DNA of 64,000 nucleotides from JBBQXK01 sp038209775 (GTDB lineage: Bacteria > Pseudomonadota > Alphaproteobacteria > Rhodobacterales > Rhodobacteraceae), in contig JBBQXK010000007.1 of the NCBI GenBank assembly GCA_038209775.1, forward strand, positions 59,682 to 123,681, read 5' to 3'. Shown here piece by piece: positions 35,427 through 44,364 of this stretch. Every line of letters starts with the position of its first letter. Positions within the stretch are counted from its first letter, which is position 1. The position numbers and the translations under genes are program-made. The notes beneath the pieces were generated by a model that was given only the letters and a program-made list of their open reading frames with translations, was not told the origin of the DNA and ran no database searches.

Positions 35427-36809
35427 TCACCCTGACCAAAGGGCCGTGCCGGGATGAAACTGCGACCATGCAAACCAGAAGGCCTGATGACTGCCCAGAT
35501 CGGACCCATCCGCATCGACCGCGCGAATGCCGCCTGCCGATAGAACGAGCCGGATGTTCTCGAACGTGATCTGCTCACCCCGGGTCAAGGCGATCATGGC
35601 GGCGCTGCGCTGAAACGCCACCGGCGTGCCAGAGGCTGCAATGGCGCCGATGATGTCCTCATGGACGGGCAATCGCGGGTCGACATCCCCCACCGGAAAG
35701 ATCGGGCCATCCGCATCGCGGCCGTTGCGAAAATCGAAATCCCGCCCAAGTGCGAGGTCTTCGATCAGAACAGTCGTATCGGGGTAGGTGCGCCGCCACG
35801 TGCCCCAGTCGGTGGTGATCACAGTTGCCTGTTCCAGTTGCAGGTTCCGTTTGGCCAATGGCCCGGTCACAGCCTTGCCCAGAAAGGTGTCGAACACGGA
35901 ATAGGTTCTCACATCATACATGACCTTGTTCGACCGGAACAACAGTCCCGAGGTGCGCAGGATCGGGCGCTTGATCCCTGCGGGCAGACCATCCGTGAAA
36001 TAGGCCTGTGCGGCACCGCACAGTGTGCAATAGGGAATGCCAAGGTCGCGACCACCGAGGGTGTCGTTGACCATCTCGCGCACTTCCATGATGCGCCGGG
36101 GATAGGCGCGGGCGTCGCCGTTCACTTCAATCCCGAACACGATATCATCATCGTCAAGCCAGGTGGCGTCTTTGGCGCTGCTCACCTTGGGATTGTCTGC
36201 CGCCGGAATGCAATTGCACGGCTCGTCTGTCCGCCCAAAGGCCCGATCGTCGATCAGAACGCCGCCCCAAGAGACCAACCGCCAGTCAATGTCGCCTTTG
36301 ACAAAGATCCGATCCCAGCCCGGAACAGCACTTGTAAAGATGGCACGCTTGAAACGCAGGTATTTCGGAGGGGCCGGTATGTCCCACGCGATCAGATGGT
36401 TGGTGATGACATCCCACTGGTTCTGGGCAGGCGGATCAATCCCGATCAGGTCGGCCGCCGCCTCTGCAAGAATTTCGTTCAACCTGCGATTTGAGACAAA
36501 GCGCATCATGTCGCTGATCAGCCATGCGATGCGAGGGTCGTCCGACCCCACGATCTTGGCCAAAGCGGCGGTCTGCGCGTCTCCCCACGACGATTGGGTC
36601 AAGCTGTCTTCAAAGACCGATTCCATCGCAGTCCGCAGCCCGTCCGAGATCTGACCTGCGGGCACCTGAGGCGGCTGACCAAATTCCTTGATCACATAGT
36701 CTGGCAGCGCGCCACTTGTTTGGGCGCGTGCGTCGTCAGACCAGAGCAGTGCCAGCGCAAACAGTGCTGCAAAGACCGAATGAAAAGGATTGTGCGATCT
36801 GGATGTCAT
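35427..36809 (-). CDS. DUF3179 family exported protein
   Basis: 460 residues with an N-terminal signal peptide (FAALFALALLWSDDARA). The family's hallmark IPYCTLCGAAQAYF (a CxxC in a TLC.G context) and preceding ARAYPRRIMEVREMVNDTLGG are clear, as are FRSNKVMYD and GRDFDFRNGRD. DUF3179 proteins are widespread in marine and soil bacteria; the function is unknown. The paired cysteines suggest metal or redox chemistry. It is separated from the upstream RTX gene by a strong hairpin, so it is probably transcribed on its own. Confidence 0.85.
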   Translation of the reverse strand: MTSRSHNPFHSVFAALFALALLWSDDARAQTSGALPDYVIKEFGQPPQVPAGQISDGLRTAMESVFEDSLTQSSWGDAQTAALAKIVGSDDPRIAWLISDMMRFVSNRRLNEILAEAAADLIGIDPPAQNQWDVITNHLIAWDIPAPPKYLRFKRAIFTSAVPGWDRIFVKGDIDWRLVSWGGVLIDDRAFGRTDEPCNCIPAADNPKVSSAKDATWLDDDDIVFGIEVNGDARAYPRRIMEVREMVNDTLGGRDLGIPYCTLCGAAQAYFTDGLPAGIKRPILRTSGLLFRSNKVMYDVRTYSVFDTFLGKAVTGPLAKRNLQLEQATVITTDWGTWRRTYPDTTVLIEDLALGRDFDFRNGRDADGPIFPVGDVDPRLPVHEDIIGAIAASGTPVAFQRSAAMIALTRGEQITFENIRLVLSAGGIRAVDADGSDLGSHQAFWFAWSQFHPGTALWSG

Positions 36810-36936
36810 CTGAGGTCTCTCTGCCCACGGGCTTCAAAAAAAGACGATGTTTCGGCATGTTGCATCTGATCTGCCATCTGACAGTCCCCATCCACAGTCT
36901 GCGTTTGTCAGGCCATCTGCGATGCCAACCGCAGAG

Positions 36937-36965
36937 TCCGGGCCGCCAAGTCAAGGCGGCCCGGA
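36937..36965 (-). terminator. Hairpin after the RTX-repeat gene
   Basis: Perfect 11-bp stem (TCCGGGCCGCC 36937-36947 / GGCGGCCCGGA 36955-36965) with a 7-nt loop, 13 nt past the RTX gene stop on the minus strand. No T-run follows on either strand, so efficient intrinsic termination is uncertain. Confidence 0.5.
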
Positions 36966-36978
36966 TAGCCTGGGTGGA

Positions 36979-38181
36979 TCAGGCGATAAGGATGCCGTCC
37001 GTGAACTGGATCGCAGACTGAGCCTCAAGACCGACGTTCAGAACAGTGATGCTGTCGCGGTCGCCATCCAACTGGATGAACAGGTTGCCATTGCGCTCTT
37101 CGATAAGCCGGATCGTTGCACCGGCTGCCAGCAGGATCGTATCTTCTGCCGCATTGAAATCGGTGATGGTATCGTTATCCCGGTTGCCGTCGCGCGCATC
37201 GGTCCCAAAGACAAAGGTATCGTCAACCGCGCGGCCCGTCAGCCGGTCATTGCCATCACCGCCCCGGATAAGGTCATCGCGTGTGGTGCCCGTGAGCCGG
37301 TCGGCGCCCGCCGTGCCCGTGACCACATTCAGCGTGGGCGCAGGTGGCGTGGGTGCTTGCGGACCTTGGAAAATGCCACTCACAAACTGCGGGACGGTAG
37401 GACCCGCGTTCAACAGTGTGACGCTGTCGCCGCCCTGAAGTTGAATATACAGATCGGATCCACGTCTCTCGATGAAGTCAAGCTGCGCTCCGGCCTCCAG
37501 CACGATGCTGTCCCCCGCGCCGAAATCGGTGATCACGTCGCGGTCGCGGTTGCCATCGCGCGCATCGGCCCCGAATACGAATGTATCCGCACCGGTGCCA
37601 CCGGTCAGCCGGTCGTTCCCGTCTCCGCCCCGGATCAGGTCGGCCCCGGCGGTGCCCACCAGCACATCGGCGCCCGCAGTGCCAGTGATCACGTTCAGAA
37701 CGACCGGCGTCGGGGGAGGCGCCGTCGGCACGGGCGTGACCGGCGTGCCGGAAAAGCCGAAGTCGGTCCAGTTCAGGTTGTGATCCATGCCGGTGAAACT
37801 GTTGACGCGGGCCACGTCAGCGATTGTCTTGCCAACTGCGGCAAGGGCGGCGGTATCGAAGAGATAATGTCCGGCCCGACCGCCACCGCCCGGAATGATG
37901 AAGTTGGTCAAAAGGCCATTCACACTGTTCAGGGTCGTACCGTCAGAAAACGTGATAGTCGCGCGGATCTCTTGGCTGCCGACACCAAAACCCTGAAGCG
38001 AGCCGCCACCGGGACGTTGGCCAAATCCCAGATTGACCGCCTCACCGGAATCACCATCGCGCAGCAGATCGTTGTCGATCAGTGTGCCGATCCCAAAGCT
38101 TGTCGGTCCAGTGAGGTTTGTCTGGGTAAAATAGGTAGCGGTGGCTGTCGTCAGCGCGTTCGCGGCAAACTGTTGTGGCAT
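36979..38181 (-). CDS. RTX-type calcium-binding repeat protein, probably type I secreted
   Basis: 400 residues without a Sec signal. An N-terminal domain (1 to about 165: LTGPTSFGIGTLIDNDLLRDGDSGE and so on), a Pro/Thr linker, then two separated calcium-binding nonapeptide blocks: GTAGADLIRGGDGNDRLTGGTGADTFVF (about 180-207) and a similar block near 310-335, each followed by DARDGNRDxD and a beta-rich tail. A tandemly duplicated C-terminal unit of about 125 residues is apparent. Such proteins are exported by ABC-type I systems using the C-terminus; no transporter genes are adjacent. The function is unknown. Confidence 0.82.
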   Translation of the reverse strand: MPQQFAANALTTATATYFTQTNLTGPTSFGIGTLIDNDLLRDGDSGEAVNLGFGQRPGGGSLQGFGVGSQEIRATITFSDGTTLNSVNGLLTNFIIPGGGGRAGHYLFDTAALAAVGKTIADVARVNSFTGMDHNLNWTDFGFSGTPVTPVPTAPPPTPVVLNVITGTAGADVLVGTAGADLIRGGDGNDRLTGGTGADTFVFGADARDGNRDRDVITDFGAGDSIVLEAGAQLDFIERRGSDLYIQLQGGDSVTLLNAGPTVPQFVSGIFQGPQAPTPPAPTLNVVTGTAGADRLTGTTRDDLIRGGDGNDRLTGRAVDDTFVFGTDARDGNRDNDTITDFNAAEDTILLAAGATIRLIEERNGNLFIQLDGDRDSITVLNVGLEAQSAIQFTDGILIA

Positions 38182-38361
38182 TGCGTTCTCCCACCGGTTT
38201 TTGATTGCACGATGCAGTTCGCGACATGGCGTAAAGGCGTTACTTCTCAGTAATCACAATGAAGTGTGGCGGCGTGATCATCTGCTGCAAAGGGAAGGCC
38301 GCTCGCCGATCCTCGACGCAACGGGCATAGTCAATCGTACCGGAATGCCAGAACAGCCGCT

Positions 38362-38640
38362 TTGGAGCTACGCGCGAAACTGGCTGATCGGCGGCTTTGG
38401 GCCGGTAACGACGTGCGGCCTCCCTACTGCCCGGATCCAGCCGGTACAGCTTTGAGGGGGAACGAAGGCTATGCGCTCGATGACCTGATGGTCAACGGTG
38501 TGTCCGACGCGGGCTTCGCTATCCTTGAGATCCAATCGAAGCAAACGGTCCGCTTTTCGCCCAGAGACCCTTTCTTCAAGTGCCGTTCCGACGACGCAAA
38601 CGGGCTATACTGCGATTGGGGAAGACGCGAAGTTTGCTGA
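38362..38640 (+). pseudogene. Possible relic of a PD-(D/E)XK-like N-terminal nuclease domain, inside a 0.7-kb gene-poor gap
   Basis: Between 38182 and 38913 no intact gene is seen. The frame 38362-38640 contains NEGYALDDLMVNG ... AILEIQSKQTVRFSPRDPFFK. The order L-D-D then hydrophobic-E-x-Q-x-K resembles nuclease-fold N-terminal domains fused to NTPases in defence-type proteins, truncated by a stop. It is a pattern impression; no start codon context, ribosome binding site or downstream domain supports an active gene. Confidence 0.25.
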
Positions 38641-38913
38641 GGTTCGCCGCGGTCCGCGCGGCGGTCTGCAACCACTTCAACCAAGCGCGAACTCTTTCTT
38701 CGCGACCAAACTGCAAGGCCAACCGTGCTGGTGCTCTCACCGAATGGCGTGGTCTGCTTGTGGCCAGACTGACGCATAGAGAGAAATGACAGGTTCGCGT
38801 TCGAAACAAGAAATACGAATGCCACGGGCAAGCCCCGGTTGCCCAATCTGCACAACTGGGCAAAACTCGAACAGGAGCTTTGACGACACCCGATCAAGCC
38901 TGGAGGCAGAGCC

Positions 38914-41868
38914 ATGCGCTGGACGGCGGTCATCATTCTGGCGGTCTGGTCTGCTACCTGTCAGTTGCAGGCCCAAGATGCGATGTCGGCGGCTGAAGAG
39001 GCATCCTATACCGCGTTGTGGGAGATGTCTGTTGAGGCGAACCAGCGGCAGCGCAGCGGTGATCTGGCCGGTGCCCTGGAGATGCACCGCAAGGGCCTTG
39101 CCCTGATTGATCGCGAACTGCCGGGCGAGCGGTTGACGCGCGCATCTGCGCTGCACAACATCGCCGGGATCAGCGCAGAACTGGGGCTGCTGGATCAGGC
39201 GCTGCGACTGGCGCAAGAGGCGCTGGTGCTGCGGCAACAGAACGGCGGGGTGGCGAATGCGCTGGCCTCGTCGCAACAGCTCTTGGCGACGATTTTTGAC
39301 GACCTGGGTCGACTTGATGAGGCCCGCGGGGCGCTGGAAACCGCCGTAAACCTGACGCTGAACGACCCGGACGCCGATCGCAGCCATCTGATCGGCGACT
39401 TCGCGGCGCTTGCGGTAATGACCGCACGCACGGGCGATCATGTGGGTGCCGATGCCCTGATGGTGCAACTGGAACCCCTGATGCCTGAACTGCCGCCCAC
39501 CGATTCTGCACGAGTTTACAATGCTGTGGGGCGGATCAAATCGCTGGCCGGGCAGCCCGCACTTGCCGAGGTCGCCTATCGCGAGGCCTTCGCTCGTGCC
39601 TCGACCGTTGCTTTGGATGAGCCCGGCTGGACCTTGCAGGACCGGCTGAACATCGCGGGCAATCTGGCCTCGATCCTGTTGCAGCAGGGCCGCGCGCGTG
39701 AGGCCGAGCCACTGTTCCGTGACCTTATCGCGGTCGCAGAAGTCGGAGCGGCAGCGCCACTGGTGCGGGCCAACCTGTACGATGGCCTTGGCGGCGCGCT
39801 GGCGGCGCAAGGTGACAATCAGGGTGCGTATGACGCGTACCGGGCGGCGCTTGATCTGCGCATCGCAACGTTGCCACCCGACAGCGCGGCGCTGTCGGCC
39901 TCATTCGCGCTGACGGGTGAGGCTATCCTGCTGGCCGGCGATGCTGAAACAGCGCGGCTGGCGCTAAGAAAGGCGGTTGCGGTGGCTTTGGCGGGCAATG
40001 ACCGGCTGCGGGCCGCGCGCGCCAACCTGCGGCTGGCGTCGGCGGAGGCGGCGTTGGGGCAACCCGCGATTGACCGGGCATTGGCGGCGCAGGCGGCATT
40101 GGCAGCACTGTTGCCGGCCGGGAGCCCCGAGATAATCTATGCGGACATCGTCGCGGGATCCGTTGCACTGGCTGAAGGTGATGCCCCGACGGCGCTCAAG
40201 CTGACCCGCATGGCGCTGGATCCGATCACCGAACGCCTGCGGCTGGCCGGGGCAGATGCCACGGTTGCGGCGGCCGGGGCACAGGATCTGCGGCGGCTGG
40301 TGCTGCCACTGGTGGCCGCTGCCTGGGCGATGGACGACAAGACGCTGGCGGATGAGGCGTTTCAGGCCGCGCAATGGGCGACGATGACCGCCGCCTCGCG
40401 CGCCACGCTGCGGATGGTGGCCCGTACTGCAGCGGCGGATGGCGACCTGGCGGCGCTGGTGCGGCAGAAGCAGGATCTGGTGAACCAGTGGCAAGAGGCG
40501 GACCGTTTGTGGCTTGCCGCCGTGGCCAAAGGCGATGCCGGTGCCGAGCGTAATCGGCTGCAGTCGCTTGAGAATGCGATTGCCGAGGCAGACGCCGGGG
40601 TGGCGCGGCAGTTTCCCGGCTACGCGGCGCTGGTGACACCAGCTGTGCTGTCATTGGCGCAGGTGCAGGCGCGTCTGGCGCCGGATGAGGCGCTGGTGCT
40701 GCTGGTCAGCGATCAGGCGCAGACATGGGTGTTTGCTGTGTCGCAGACCGGCACCGCCTGGCACCGCGCCGAGATGACAGCCGAGGCGTTGGAACAGGCC
40801 GTGCGCGACCTGCGGGCGGATCTGGACCCGTCTGGTGCCGTGCGTTCGGCGGTGTCGCTGGCGGAACCTTCTGCGCCCGAAGGTCCGTCATTCGACAGAG
40901 CAAAGGCCCATGCATTGTACGCCGCGCTGATTGAACCTGTGCGGCCGGTGCTGGCCGAAGGGGGGCGGGTGCTGGTGGTGGCAGATGGGGCGTTGTCGTC
41001 GTTGCCGTTGGCGGTTCTTGTGGCGGGCGTGCCGCAGGGCGCAGATGCCGACCCTGACGCGCTGGTCGCGACCGACTGGCTGGCGGGGCATTATGCGTTT
41101 GCAACACTGCCGTCGGTGCAGGCGCTGGCCAGTCTGCGCGACCGGCCCGCCTCGCCGTTACGTCCAGGTTTCGCGGGCTTTGGTGCGCCGGATTTTGCGG
41201 GGGCTGAAACGACAGCTTCAATGCAGGTGACGGCGTTGTTCGACGGCCCTCTTGCACGCGGTTCTGCGCTGCGGGCCCTGCCGCCATTGCCGGGCACGCG
41301 GCGCGAACTGCTTGGATTGGCGCGGCAGATGGGAGCGCCGGAAACGTCGCTTTGGCTCGGGCCGCAGGCGACCGAAGCGGCGGTTCGGTCGGCGCAGCTT
41401 TCAGGCCTGGGCGTCATCGCCTTTGCCACCCACGGGATGGTGGCGGGCGACATCGACGGGTTGGCGGAGCCTGCACTTGCGTTTACGCCCCCCGCTGCCT
41501 CAAGCCCTGAGGATGACGGGCTGCTGACGGCATCCGAGGCGGCGCAACTGCGGTTGGATGCGGATTGGGTCATCTTGTCGGCCTGCAACACCGCCGCCGG
41601 TGACGGTACGCCGGGGGCCGAGGGGTTGACCGGGCTCGCGTCGGCCTTCCTGTACGCAGGGGCACGCGGTATGCTGGTCAGTCACTGGCAGGTGGGCGAT
41701 ACGGCAGCGGAAAGGCTGACGCAGCAAACTTTGGCAAGGTTCACCGCCGATCCGGCGGGTGGCCAGGCCCGCGCGCTGTCCGCTGCTATGGACGATCTGC
41801 GCGCCGACCCGAACTTTGCGCACCCATCATTTTGGGCACCATTCGTGGTTGTGGGCGACGGGCGTTAG
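38914..41868 (+). CDS. Exported TPR-CHAT protein (predicted caspase-like protease)
   Basis: 984 residues. An N-terminal signal sequence (MRWTAVIILAVWSATCQLQAQ) is followed by about 450 residues of TPR repeats (ALEMHRKGLALID, ASALHNIAGISAELG, and so on), a helical linker, and a C-terminal CHAT domain (about 640-984). The CHAT catalytic pair is present: His in FATHGM (H840) and Cys in ILSACNTAAGDG (C891), with the family's ending (LYAGARGMLVSHWQV, HPSFWAPFVVVGDG). CHAT proteases (separase/caspase fold) usually act in the cytoplasm, often in immunity or regulated cell death, so the export signal is unusual. GGAGGCAGA precedes the ATG. No substrate or partner gene is adjacent. Confidence 0.87.
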   Translation: MRWTAVIILAVWSATCQLQAQDAMSAAEEASYTALWEMSVEANQRQRSGDLAGALEMHRKGLALIDRELPGERLTRASALHNIAGISAELGLLDQALRLAQEALVLRQQNGGVANALASSQQLLATIFDDLGRLDEARGALETAVNLTLNDPDADRSHLIGDFAALAVMTARTGDHVGADALMVQLEPLMPELPPTDSARVYNAVGRIKSLAGQPALAEVAYREAFARASTVALDEPGWTLQDRLNIAGNLASILLQQGRAREAEPLFRDLIAVAEVGAAAPLVRANLYDGLGGALAAQGDNQGAYDAYRAALDLRIATLPPDSAALSASFALTGEAILLAGDAETARLALRKAVAVALAGNDRLRAARANLRLASAEAALGQPAIDRALAAQAALAALLPAGSPEIIYADIVAGSVALAEGDAPTALKLTRMALDPITERLRLAGADATVAAAGAQDLRRLVLPLVAAAWAMDDKTLADEAFQAAQWATMTAASRATLRMVARTAAADGDLAALVRQKQDLVNQWQEADRLWLAAVAKGDAGAERNRLQSLENAIAEADAGVARQFPGYAALVTPAVLSLAQVQARLAPDEALVLLVSDQAQTWVFAVSQTGTAWHRAEMTAEALEQAVRDLRADLDPSGAVRSAVSLAEPSAPEGPSFDRAKAHALYAALIEPVRPVLAEGGRVLVVADGALSSLPLAVLVAGVPQGADADPDALVATDWLAGHYAFATLPSVQALASLRDRPASPLRPGFAGFGAPDFAGAETTASMQVTALFDGPLARGSALRALPPLPGTRRELLGLARQMGAPETSLWLGPQATEAAVRSAQLSGLGVIAFATHGMVAGDIDGLAEPALAFTPPAASSPEDDGLLTASEAAQLRLDADWVILSACNTAAGDGTPGAEGLTGLASAFLYAGARGMLVSHWQVGDTAAERLTQQTLARFTADPAGGQARALSAAMDDLRADPNFAHPSFWAPFVVVGDGR

Positions 41869-42049
41869 CGCTGCCGCCCTCGCAGCCTGGATATGCGCCA
41901 CAGATAGGGAGAATTGAGGCGGGCTCGCGTTCGTTTGACAGCACCCTTCCGTGCGATGAAATTGGATGTCAGACGGCAGCAAAGGCTCGGCAACGGTCAG
42001 TTACAAGAGCAATAGCGTTATTGGTATTGCCCGCCATGCCAGCCTCTCC

Positions 42050-42226
42050 CCGCAGAACCACCTGCGAGATCCCCCGACGCCCGCCCACCCGGCCGAACTG
42101 CACCACGTCGATACTGGCTGCACAATACCGCCGGACCTCCTTGAAACTCATGTTGGTGCCAACAGACATGATCATGAGGGCCTCGCTTCTGGCCCTTGTC
42201 GCCGTGGTGACCTGCCGGATGTGGCC
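42050..42226 (-). pseudogene. Relic of a VirB11/TrbB-type secretion ATPase (C-terminal piece)
   Basis: On the minus strand about 60 codons read GHIRQVTTATRARSEALMIM, then GTNMSFKEVRRYCAASIDVV and QFGRVGGRRGISQVVLRG. This is the C-terminal pattern of VirB11-like ATPases of type IV secretion (the 'IDVVVQ..R..GRR.I.E' strand pair). One Val is missing and no Walker motifs are found upstream, so it is a dead fragment. Nothing else in 41869-42472 is recognisable; a GAGCGTGTCGCCCTTTCGC stretch near 42385 may be the end of another IS. Confidence 0.5.
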
Positions 42227-42543
42227 AGCGCCGCTGCGCTTGTTCCAAAACTGCGCCAGTATGTTGAGCCCGACCCGCTGCGCCACGCGGCCAACGCAAT
42301 TGAACGGCAGACCTTCGAGCGGCACCGGCTACGGATGATTCCGGGCCATTCCTAACGCGATCAACAGCACAGCGAAGACGACTAGAGCGTGTCGCCCTTT
42401 CGCAGATTCAGGATTCCCAAGTTTTGCGATTTATGATTCCCTGAACCTGCCAGATATGGGGGTTCGGAATGGGGGTAATCCCCCCCGAAAGTAAGGGGCT
42501 GCGGAAGTAGAATTTTCTCGGCAAGATGCATGAGGAGATTCAG

Positions 42544-42807
42544 ATGAAGATGACAAGATACAGCGAATCCCAGATCCTTGCGATCCTGCGCCAAGCCGAA
42601 GGCGGTGTGCCGGTGGCGGCGCTTTGCCGTGAACATGGCATGAGCAATGCGTCGTTCTATAAGTGGAGGGCGAAATATGGCGGGATGGATGCGTCCATGG
42701 TGAGCCAGATGAAGGCGATGGAAGATGAGAACCGTCGGCTGAAGCGGATGTATGCCGATTTGAGCATGCAGGCGGACTTGCTCAAGGAAGCCCTTGGAAA
42801 AAAGTAG
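42544..42807 (+). CDS. IS3-family transposase OrfA
   Basis: 87 residues: helix-turn-helix (RYSESQILAILRQAEGG, VAALCREHGMSNASFYKWRAKYGG) and a leucine-zipper-like end (MEDENRRLKRMYADLSMQADLLKEALGKK). Start ATG 42544 has GAGGAG at about 42531; the frame begins at 42526 without one. The last codons contain AAAAAAG (42798-42804), the −1 frameshift site that normally makes the OrfAB transposase. Confidence 0.88.
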   Translation: MKMTRYSESQILAILRQAEGGVPVAALCREHGMSNASFYKWRAKYGGMDASMVSQMKAMEDENRRLKRMYADLSMQADLLKEALGKK

Positions 42808-43666
42808 CTGGGCCGTCTCACCGCCGGGAGATGGCCCAGAATGCTGTGGCGCGACGTGGGGCGAGCATCGCCCTCGCTTGCCGGGCCTTTGGCGTCAGCG
42901 AGACCTGTTATCGCTATGGCCCGAAACTGCGTGCTGAGAACGAAGAGATCGCCGATCTGCTGACCGGGTTAACCGACGCCCGCAAAACCTGGGGGTTCGG
43001 CCTGTGTTTTCTGCATTTGCGCAACGTGAAGGGTCGAGCCAGTGCCGCCATTGGTTCAAGGCAATGGCGAGGGCATGGAACCACAAAAGGGTTTATCGGA
43101 TCTACTGCGAGTTGGAACTGAACCTTCGGATCAAGCCGCGAAAGCGGCTGAAGCGGGACAAACCCGATGCGCTGGCGGTGCCAGAAGCACCGAATGTCAC
43201 CTGGTCGATGGATTTCATGGCAGATCGGCTGGGTGATGGTCGTGCCTTTCGGCTATTGAACGTCTTGGATGATTTCAACCGTGAGGGCCTCGGCATCGAG
43301 GTCGACTTTTCCTTGCCAGCCGAGCGTGTGATCCGAAGCCTTGATCGGATCATCGAATGGCGAGGAAAACCCGGGACCATTCGGGTCGACAATGGCCCCG
43401 AATACATCAGTGAAAAGCTGATGAAATGGGGCGATAAACATGGGGTTACCATCCAGCATATCCAACCCGGTCAGCCCCAGCAAAACGCCTACATCGAGCG
43501 CTACAACCGCACTGTCCGACACGAATGGCTGGACCAATACATCATCGAAAGCATCGAGGAGGCCCAAGATCACGCCACACAATGGCTCTGGACTTACAAC
43601 AACGACCGCCCGAACATGGGCATCGGCGGTATAACACCCGCCATGAAACTGAAAATGGCCACGTAA
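42798..43666 (+). pseudogene. IS3-family transposase OrfB, frameshifted
   Basis: The −1 frame from the A6G slip site reads KKVAGPSHRREMAQNAVARR and continues with SETCYRYGPKL to FLHLRNVKG (to about 43034). The expected WNHKRVYRIYCELELN resumes only at 43076 in another frame. About 35 extra nucleotides (43032-43075, where about 9 are expected) break the frame. The rest is intact, with the DDE catalytic region WSMDFMADRL, IRVDNGPEYIS and QPQQNAYIERYNRTVRHEWLD through MTPAMKLKM-like GITPAMKLKM. It is non-functional as read. Confidence 0.8.
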
Positions 43667-43737
43667 GTTCTACGGATGCACCCCGTTAAAAATGGGGGGA
43701 TTACCCTATGCTCGACCCGAAAGCGAGGGCGGCGCAC

Positions 43738-44364
43738 ATGGCACACGACGGGCACCACGACGACGACCATGACCACGACGGGTCTGACCTGTCGCCGCTG
43801 GCGCTGCGGGTCAAGGCGCTGGAGTCGCTTCTGGTTGAGAAGGGCTATGTGGACTCCGCTGCCCTTGAGGTGCTGATCGAGACCTATGAGACGAAGATCG
43901 GTCCGAGGAACGGTGCGCGCGTCGTAGCGAAGGCGTGGGCAGACCCGGGCTATGCCGACTGGCTGGCGCGCGATGCCACGGCGGCCATTGCGTCGCTCGG
44001 CTATCAGGGCCGCCAGGGTGAGCACATGGTGGCGCTGTTCAACAGCGGCACAGTGCACAACATGGTCGTCTGCACCCTTTGCTCCTGCTACCCGTGGCCG
44101 GTGCTGGGGCTGCCGCCGGTCTGGTACAAGTCGATGCCCTACCGTTCCCGTGCGGTGATCGAGCCGCGCGCCGTGCTGGCCGAGTTCGGCGTGACCCTGC
44201 CCGACGAAACCGAGGTGCGCGTCTGGGATTCCACCGCCGAAATCCGTTATCTCGTGATCCCGCTGCGGCCCGCCGGAACCGAAGACGTCAATGAGGCGGA
44301 CCTTGCCAACCTCGTGACACGGGATGCGATGATCGGCACCGGGCTTGCCGTGTCGCGCGCATGA
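43738..44364 (+). CDS. nthA: Nitrile hydratase alpha subunit, cobalt type
   Basis: 208 residues. Converts nitriles to amides together with the beta subunit. The metal-claw motif is VCTLCSCYPW with cysteines at 112, 115 and 117; Thr between the first two cysteines marks the non-corrin cobalt type (iron enzymes have Ser). The N-terminus MAHDGHHDDDHDHDG is unusually His/Asp-rich and could help load metal. I prefer ATG 43738; the frame also opens with ATG 43708, which lies two bases after the IS3 end. It overlaps nthB by four bases. The IS now occupies the promoter position. Confidence 0.92.
   Translation: MAHDGHHDDDHDHDGSDLSPLALRVKALESLLVEKGYVDSAALEVLIETYETKIGPRNGARVVAKAWADPGYADWLARDATAAIASLGYQGRQGEHMVALFNSGTVHNMVVCTLCSCYPWPVLGLPPVWYKSMPYRSRAVIEPRAVLAEFGVTLPDETEVRVWDSTAEIRYLVIPLRPAGTEDVNEADLANLVTRDAMIGTGLAVSRA

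Larger units (their letters stand above)
42473..43706 (+). mobile_element. IS3-family insertion sequence (IS407-like group), damaged
   Basis: About 1.23 kb bounded by imperfect inverted repeats: the left end starts GGGTAATCCCCCC at 42473 and continues TAAGGGGCTGC...GTAGAA; the right end (43668-43706) read in reverse gives GGGTAATCCCCCC ... TAACGGGGTGC ... GTAGAA. It carries orfA and orfB in the usual overlapping arrangement with an A6G slippery site. orfB is disrupted, so it cannot move by itself. I could not find a clear target-site duplication. Its right end lies only 31 nt before the nitrile hydratase alpha start. Confidence 0.85.

Noticed and set aside
36979..38181. Repeats in the RTX gene as a CRISPR or DNA repeat array
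   Set aside because: The repeats are coding nonapeptide units in one long frame, not direct repeats with spacers.
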